Assembly (NCBI GenBank): GCA_021791455.1
Contig: JAJYWM010000298.1
Location: 1-9,373 of the forward strand
Direction of reading: 5' to 3'
Length of the DNA stretch: 9,373 bases
Source of the DNA: a bacterium
GTDB taxonomy: Bacteria; Chloroflexota; Dormibacteria; UBA8260; Bog-877
The position numbers and the translations under genes are program-made. This document shows positions 5,152-9,373 of the stretch, piece by piece; the first letter of the stretch is position 1, and every line of letters starts with the position of its first letter. The notes under the pieces are model-generated. The model made no database searches. It was not told where the DNA came from and saw only the letters and a list, made by a program, of their open reading frames with translations.

Positions 5152-7110
5152 TCAGCCGCTGAACGAGTAGTCCTGGGGATAAACCTCCGCGAACACCCCC
5201 TGGGGGACCAGCCCATGCAGGTTGGCCTTGTAGACGGTCAGCTGTGTGGGATTGGTGGGGAGCCAGACGTCAGGGAGTTGGGTCGCCAGGTAGTCCTCGT
5301 ACTGGAAGAGAGCGGTCGTCTCCGCACTCTTGGTGGCAGCCGTGTGGGTGGCCTGGATGTTGGCGTCGTTCTGCGCGCTCGAGTAGTATCCGGCGTTGCT
5401 GCCTGCGCCGGGTGCGAAGATCTCCCCGCCCGTCGGGAAGTAGTCAGGGCCGTAGACCCAGCCGCCACCGGTGGCCGCGATCTGCCAGTTGCTGCAGGGG
5501 TGTGACGAGGTGCAGCCCCCATGAATGGTTGATACCACGTCGGAGAACGGCTCCGTGGCGAGGTTCAACGTGATCCCCGCGACCGACTTCATGGTCGACT
5601 GCATCGCCTCCATCTCGTTGGTGAGCTCGGTGATCCCGCTGGCGTAGAGGAAGTCCAGGTTGATGGGCTGGTTGGCGGCGATCCCAGCGCCACACTCTCC
5701 GCTGCCCGTGCCCGGCTTGGCACAGTAGGTCGTCCCTCCCGGTTTCACCGTCCAGCCATGGGACGTCAGCAAGGACACGGCCTTGGTGGGGTTGTACGGG
5801 TACACCTCACCTTGCGACTCCAGCGGGCTCTGGTCGGGGTTTCCGGGGGGGTAGGAGGGTACGGGGCCGTTGGTGACGGCGCCCACGCCATGGCCGAACT
5901 CCTTTATGTACTGGCGCTGGTTCACCAGTGACTGGAAGGCCTGGCGGAAGTAGAGCTGGCGAAGGATGGGCCCGACCGTGGGATTGGTGAAGTTGTAGCG
6001 GGCGAAGTTGAAGCTGAACAGATACCAGGGGTTGTACTTGTAGTTCTGCCGCTTCTCCAAGGCGCTGCGCTGATTCAGGTCCTGCACCGGCACGTACCCG
6101 ATCGTGAGGCTGCCGTTGCTGAGCGCACTGAACTCGGCGCTGTCGCTGGTGAATGGGAGTTCCTCAAAGGCTGCGATCTTGGGCTTCGGCGATCCCGAAT
6201 ACGCCTTGTTGGGCACCATCTTGACGAACCCACTGCTGGTGAACTGGCTGAGACGGAAGGGACCGTCAACCACCTTCCACAAGGGGTCTGAGGTGTAGGA
6301 GCTGATCTGCTGGGACTGGCTGTTCAGGAACTGGGCCACGGCCAGCGCGCCGCTCGTCGCCGTGCCCGGGTTGGAGGGCACATACGAACCCGCCGGCAAC
6401 CCGGCGGACGCCGGGGCCAGAATCCTGCTCTGCGCCGAGAGGTCGTAGTTCCCCACCGGTGAGGAGAAGGAGAGGCGATCCCAGGAGGCCTGGGGCATGG
6501 GGAAGATCTGGCTCAGCTCGTTGTAGGTGAACCAGGTCGGGTTGTAGGACGCGTTGAGGTGGAGGTTGACCGTGTAGGGGCCGCTCTGGGAATAGCTCAC
6601 CACGTTCTGGGGGAAGCCGCCGGGCACATCCGCGCCCCAACCGGGGCCCGGCTCCGTGGAGCTGCCCACCGTCGGCGCTTGGGGATCGGTGACGGCGCTC
6701 AGAAGGTTCATCCAGAAGATGACGTCCCGGGCTGTGATTGGTTTGCCATCCGACCACAGCCAGTGCTTCAGGTGGATCGTCACCTCGGTGTTGTTGTTGG
6801 AGAAGACGGGCGCGTCCGCGACACTGAGGGAGGTGTTAAGAACCGGCTCGCCGTTCTGCCCGAACCAGTACAGGGGCAGGTACATGATCAGGGAGAACTG
6901 GGAGAGATTGCTGGTCGTGAAGTAGCTGCCGCTGGCCAGCGGCATGATGTAGTTGGGGGCTCCGCCAGCCGCCTCCGCGAAGGTGACGGTGTTACCGGTC
7001 GCGCTGGGCGTGGAGGATCCACCTCCGCTGGCACAGGCGCTGACCAGCATCGCTGCCACCAGGGCCACGCCGGCGACCTTCAGGTGGGCCAGGGCTTTCA
7101 GCCGTTTCAT
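5152..7110 (-). CDS. Family 5 solute-binding lipoprotein (peptide/oligopeptide ABC transport)
   Basis: Extracytoplasmic lipid-anchored binding protein of the SBP_bac_5 (DppA/OppA) type that delivers peptides or similar solutes to an ABC importer. Residues 1-26 form a lipoprotein signal with basic start (MKRLKALAHLK), hydrophobic core and lipobox VSAC; Cys26 is the lipidated residue. A Gly/Ser/Thr tether (27-43) leads to the mature domain. Family landmarks are WSDGKPITARDVIFWMNLL (119-137), a DGPFRL segment near 282, a YNPTKAVSLLTSHGW block (439-453) and YGPDYFPTGGEIF (553-565). At 652 residues it is longer than typical DppA (about 530). Apart from Cys26 the only cysteines are two close pairs, 463/473 and 533/539, possible disulfide loops. 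A strong ribosome site and a 22-codon frame lie just upstream. No permease or ATPase gene follows before the terminators, so its transporter is encoded elsewhere. The ligand is unknown. Confidence 0.93.
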   Translation of the reverse strand: MKRLKALAHLKVAGVALVAAMLVSACASGGGSSTPSATGNTVTFAEAAGGAPNYIMPLASGSYFTTSNLSQFSLIMYLPLYWFGQNGEPVLNTSLSVADAPVFSNNNTEVTIHLKHWLWSDGKPITARDVIFWMNLLSAVTDPQAPTVGSSTEPGPGWGADVPGGFPQNVVSYSQSGPYTVNLHLNASYNPTWFTYNELSQIFPMPQASWDRLSFSSPVGNYDLSAQSRILAPASAGLPAGSYVPSNPGTATSGALAVAQFLNSQSQQISSYTSDPLWKVVDGPFRLSQFTSSGFVKMVPNKAYSGSPKPKIAAFEELPFTSDSAEFSALSNGSLTIGYVPVQDLNQRSALEKRQNYKYNPWYLFSFNFARYNFTNPTVGPILRQLYFRQAFQSLVNQRQYIKEFGHGVGAVTNGPVPSYPPGNPDQSPLESQGEVYPYNPTKAVSLLTSHGWTVKPGGTTYCAKPGTGSGECGAGIAANQPINLDFLYASGITELTNEMEAMQSTMKSVAGITLNLATEPFSDVVSTIHGGCTSSHPCSNWQIAATGGGWVYGPDYFPTGGEIFAPGAGSNAGYYSSAQNDANIQATHTAATKSAETTALFQYEDYLATQLPDVWLPTNPTQLTVYKANLHGLVPQGVFAEVYPQDYSFSG

Positions 7111-7175
7111 AGTTCCCTCTCCTTGTCAATTGTCTGTTCTCGTGCTCTTTGGTGAATGCTGTTGGAGGTTGCCAT
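7107..7175 (-). CDS. Possible 22-residue leader peptide coupled to the lipoprotein gene
   Basis: Reading the minus strand, ATG at 7175-7173 opens a 22-codon frame starting MATSNSIHQR and ending DKEREL, with TGA at 7109-7107. The stop shares ATGA with the start codon of the lipoprotein gene. A GGAGG (7189-7185) lies 9 bases before the ATG, and the lipoprotein's own ribosome site is inside this frame. The peptide is hydrophilic and mixed in charge, with no membrane segment. The overlap and spacing resemble translational coupling, but 22 codons without a stop can occur by chance. It fills most of the 101-base gap after the threonine synthase-like gene. Confidence 0.35.
   Translation of the reverse strand: MATSNSIHQRAREQTIDKEREL
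7116..7124 (-). promoter_or_regulatory. Ribosome binding site of the lipoprotein gene
   Basis: AAGGAGAGG on the minus strand, with the AGGAG core ending 8 bases before the ATG at 7110-7108. It is the strongest ribosome site among the minus-strand genes and fixes the lipoprotein start. Confidence 0.8.
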
Positions 7176-7211
7176 CTAGCCGTCCCTCCCCGTGTCGATC
7201 AGCGGCCGCCG

Positions 7212-8483
7212 CTAGGACATGGGGATCTTCGCCCCCTTCGCGAGGAGAGGGGGATTCACCCGGACCGTGTCCGGGTACTTGATGCCGGTGCCGGTGTTGA
7301 AGACGACCACCTCCTCGTCTGAGCCCAACCACCCGGACCGGGCGAGCTGCTCGACCGCGGCGAAACAGGCGGCTCCCTCCGGGCAGATGAAGGCCCCCTC
7401 GCGCCTTGCCAGGCGTTCCTGGGCGGCCAGTATCTCCTGGTCGTCGACCGCGAGCGCCGTCCCGGAGGTCGCGTAGACGGCCTGGAGAATGAGGAAGTCG
7501 CCAAGGGCCTTGGGGACGGTTATCCCGAAGGCGATGGTCGAGGCGTTCTGCCAGGGCTCGGAGGACTCGGCGTGCTCTTTGAACGCGCGCACGATGGGGG
7601 CGCACCCACTTGCCTGCACCGCCACCAGCCGGGGCAGCTTGGGACCCAGCCATCCCATGGACTGGCACTCCAACAGGGCCTTGTAGATGCCGATGAGGCC
7701 GACTCCACCCCCCGTCGGATACAGGATGACATCCGGGACCCGCCAGCCGAGCTGCTCGAAGAGCTCCAGGCCCATGGTCTTCTTGCCCTCCAGACGGTAG
7801 GGCTCCTTGAGGGTCGAGGCATCCGCATATCCCTGCTCCTGTAGAGCTGCGGCCACCATCGCCCCGGCGTCACCGATGAGCCCGTCGACCAGGTAGAGAC
7901 GGGCGCCGCTGATGGCACACTCCCCGCGCGGAATCGACGGCGCGTCCTTGGGCATGACGATGAGCGTCTCGATTCCCGCTCGCGCGGCGTAGGTCGCCCA
8001 GGCGGCGCCGGCATTCCCGTTGGTGGGCATGGCAACGCGCGAGACCCCCAGCTCCAGGGCTCGGGAGATGCCGACAGCTGCTCCTCTGGCCTTGAAGCTG
8101 CCGGTGGGAAGCAGCCCCTCGTCCTTCATGTGCAAGCTGGAGAGCCCCAGGTCCGTCCCCAGTCTGGGCAGGGGGAGCAGCGGCGTCATGCCCTCTCCCA
8201 GGGTGACCACATGCTCCGGGCTCCTGACCGGCAGGATCTCGTGGTAACGCCAGAGGTCGGGTGCCCTTTGGGCGACATCCTCCTTCGCCCAATTCGCCGC
8301 CGCCGCGGTCAGGTCGTATCGCGCCAGCAGCGGCGACCCGCAGGAGCAGGTGCTCTGGACCACGTCGGCATCGTGGCGCTTCCCGCAGCGGCCGCACTCC
8401 AGGTGGGTGAGATAGCTGAATTCCAATTTCGGTCCCCTTACTCCGGTTCTCGGTCCGGGCTCATGTCCGCTCGCCGCCTGCAT
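7212..8483 (-). CDS. Threonine synthase-like PLP-dependent enzyme (fold type II)
   Basis: Cytoplasmic PLP enzyme related to threonine synthase, which converts O-phosphohomoserine to threonine. In its 423 residues, an N-terminal zinc-ribbon-like segment has Cys30, Cys33, Cys46 and Cys48 (CGRCG and CSCGS). The catalytic domain has the Schiff-base Lys131 in PTGSFKARGA, a cofactor-ring loop TNGNAGAAW (154-162), a phosphate loop PTGGGVGLIG (256-265), and a closing NTGTGIKYPD (396-405). Classical threonine synthases carry SFKDRG; here Asp is Ala, and the TGGG loop resembles Ser/Thr dehydratases, so the reaction may differ. The ATG at 8483 is 31 bases after the regulator stop with only GATGGGG as a ribosome site; a TTG at codon 20, preceded by AAGGGGA and starting just before the conserved LEFSYLTHLEC stretch, is a credible alternative. 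Pipelines would likely name it thrC; I leave the symbol blank. Confidence 0.85.
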   Translation of the reverse strand: MQAASGHEPGPRTGVRGPKLEFSYLTHLECGRCGKRHDADVVQSTCSCGSPLLARYDLTAAAANWAKEDVAQRAPDLWRYHEILPVRSPEHVVTLGEGMTPLLPLPRLGTDLGLSSLHMKDEGLLPTGSFKARGAAVGISRALELGVSRVAMPTNGNAGAAWATYAARAGIETLIVMPKDAPSIPRGECAISGARLYLVDGLIGDAGAMVAAALQEQGYADASTLKEPYRLEGKKTMGLELFEQLGWRVPDVILYPTGGGVGLIGIYKALLECQSMGWLGPKLPRLVAVQASGCAPIVRAFKEHAESSEPWQNASTIAFGITVPKALGDFLILQAVYATSGTALAVDDQEILAAQERLARREGAFICPEGAACFAAVEQLARSGWLGSDEEVVVFNTGTGIKYPDTVRVNPPLLAKGAKIPMS

Positions 8484-8514
8484 ATCGGTGCCCCATCACC
8501 GCCCACCCAGTCGT

Positions 8515-9357
8515 TCAGTCTCCGGTGCTCATGGGGTGATCCCGAGAGTCGCCCCCAGCATCGCCGCTGCGGAGCTCGTTGAGGTAGTTGTAGATCGTGT
8601 AGCGACTGACCCCAAGGGTCCCAGCGATGGAGTCGACGGCGGATCTGATCATGAAGAGCCCGCTCTGGTCGGCCGCCCGAACGACCTCCAGCTTGTGCAC
8701 CTTCTGCATCAGCTGAATCGGTATTCCGAGCCGGGCCACGGCCTGCTGGACCACGGCATCGGCGAGTTCATCGACACTGCGGGCGAAGACCTCACCGTGG
8801 TCGAAACCCTGGCCGGAGGGAGTGCCGGGAGGATCCGCTTCCTCCGTCGCTGCGGCCTCCAAATCGGTCGGGGCGGTCCTTCCCGGACCAAGGGCAGCCA
8901 TCCCCCCCAGGACGTCGCTCAGCGCCTGGTGCAGATTCAGCATGCCGCTGATGTCGGTGTTGAGGCACAGGCAGGCGTAGGGACGGTGCTCCAGGTCTCG
9001 CAGAAAGATCGTCGAGGATTGGAAGGTCCGCCCGTGGTGGCTCACCCGGTACCTCAGGATGTCTTCGGTGCGGTGCTCTCTGATGCGCCGGAGCATCAGG
9101 TCGGTCATGGGCCCGCCCACTTTGCGTCCCGTGAGGTTGCCGCCGACCGCCACGATCGAGTCGGGGAGTCGGGAGAGGTCGTGGAGGACCACCTCCACGT
9201 CGGGGCCGAGGGCCGCCGCCAGGGCCGGGGTGATGGCTCCCAGGTGGCGCAGAACCGAGCTCGCCTCGGCCGTCGGCGGGAGGACGTCATCGGCCCCGCC
9301 AGCTACGCCGGCTGCGGTCACCTCGTCCTGGGCAGGGTCCGCGTGCCTACCTGCCAT
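8515..9357 (-). CDS. YheO-like PAS/HTH transcriptional regulator
   Basis: Cytoplasmic DNA-binding regulator with a YheO-like PAS domain and a C-terminal HTH_22-type helix-turn-helix, the architecture of E. coli YheO and Pseudomonas DauR (D-arginine catabolism). Of 280 residues, 1-33 are variable; the PAS region covers about 34-155, with GPDVEVVLHDLSRLPDSIVAV at its start (51-71), GGPMTDLML (81-89) and PYACLCLNTDIS (126-137). A Pro/Glu-rich linker (157-190) leads to the HTH at about 234-262 (SAVDSIAGTLGVSRYTIYNYLN). The ATG at 9357 is the first visible start; the frame stays open to the window edge and no ribosome site is seen in the 16 bases left, so the true start could lie outside. It is the first of three same-strand genes and probably senses a small ligand, perhaps an amino acid, to control the enzyme and binding protein behind it. 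The ligand and targets are inference. Confidence 0.88.
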   Translation of the reverse strand: MAGRHADPAQDEVTAAGVAGGADDVLPPTAEASSVLRHLGAITPALAAALGPDVEVVLHDLSRLPDSIVAVGGNLTGRKVGGPMTDLMLRRIREHRTEDILRYRVSHHGRTFQSSTIFLRDLEHRPYACLCLNTDISGMLNLHQALSDVLGGMAALGPGRTAPTDLEAAATEEADPPGTPSGQGFDHGEVFARSVDELADAVVQQAVARLGIPIQLMQKVHKLEVVRAADQSGLFMIRSAVDSIAGTLGVSRYTIYNYLNELRSGDAGGDSRDHPMSTGD

Positions 9358-9373
9358 GGCGCCCGGATGGGTC

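Noticed and set aside
6192..6205. 14-base exact repeat of 2759-2772 (ATCCCGAATACGCC) inside the lipoprotein gene
   Set aside because: One copy encodes ordinary lipoprotein sequence, and a 14-base match in 9.4 kb of skewed composition is plausible by chance.
7124..7129. TTGACA on the minus strand just before the lipoprotein gene
   Set aside because: It lies 13 bases before the start codon, and the expected -10 would fall inside the coding sequence, where none is seen.

Overview
The window is GC-rich (roughly two thirds G+C by eye), with few spacer bases. It looks like bacterial chromosome from an actinobacterium-like lineage: a HisKA_3-type kinase, a SHOCT membrane protein, a YheO-type regulator and a Ser/Gly/Asn-rich lipoprotein that binds peptides. 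Other high-GC, monoderm-like phyla such as Chloroflexota or Dormibacterota cannot be excluded. There is no tRNA, rRNA, CRISPR array, insertion sequence or phage gene.

Layout. The plus strand runs from 1 to about 5043. It starts with the 3' part of an MFS_3-type exporter and a 69-residue methionine-starting membrane protein just behind it. A spacer with tandem hairpins follows, then a MalY/PatB-type PLP enzyme (cystathionine beta-lyase family). A 196-base spacer rich in inverted repeats precedes a histidine kinase and a NarL-type response regulator that overlap by 4 bases. Last on this strand is a small SHOCT-domain membrane protein. The minus strand runs from 9357 down to 5152: a YheO-like PAS/HTH regulator, a threonine synthase-like PLP enzyme, and a family 5 solute-binding lipoprotein. 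The two blocks converge on two strong hairpins at 5052-5110, which probably form a bidirectional terminator.

How the genes may work together. The kinase and regulator form a complete two-component system whose signal cannot be read from the sequence. The SHOCT protein behind it is a possible partner or target. The minus-strand trio looks like an amino-acid or peptide acquisition and turnover module: sensor-regulator, PLP enzyme, binding protein. Its binding protein is the last gene before the terminators, so any permease and ATPase partners are encoded elsewhere.

Most interesting points. A 22-codon open frame with its own Shine-Dalgarno-like sequence ends in a 4-base ATGA overlap with the start of the binding lipoprotein. 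Two TANNNT boxes lie exactly 6 bases before GTG codons, consistent with leaderless transcripts; one is at the kinase start and the other at a 17-codon frame overlapping the malY start. The threonine synthase-like enzyme carries SFKARG where classical threonine synthase has SFKDRG. No clearly new large system is visible; these are modest leads.
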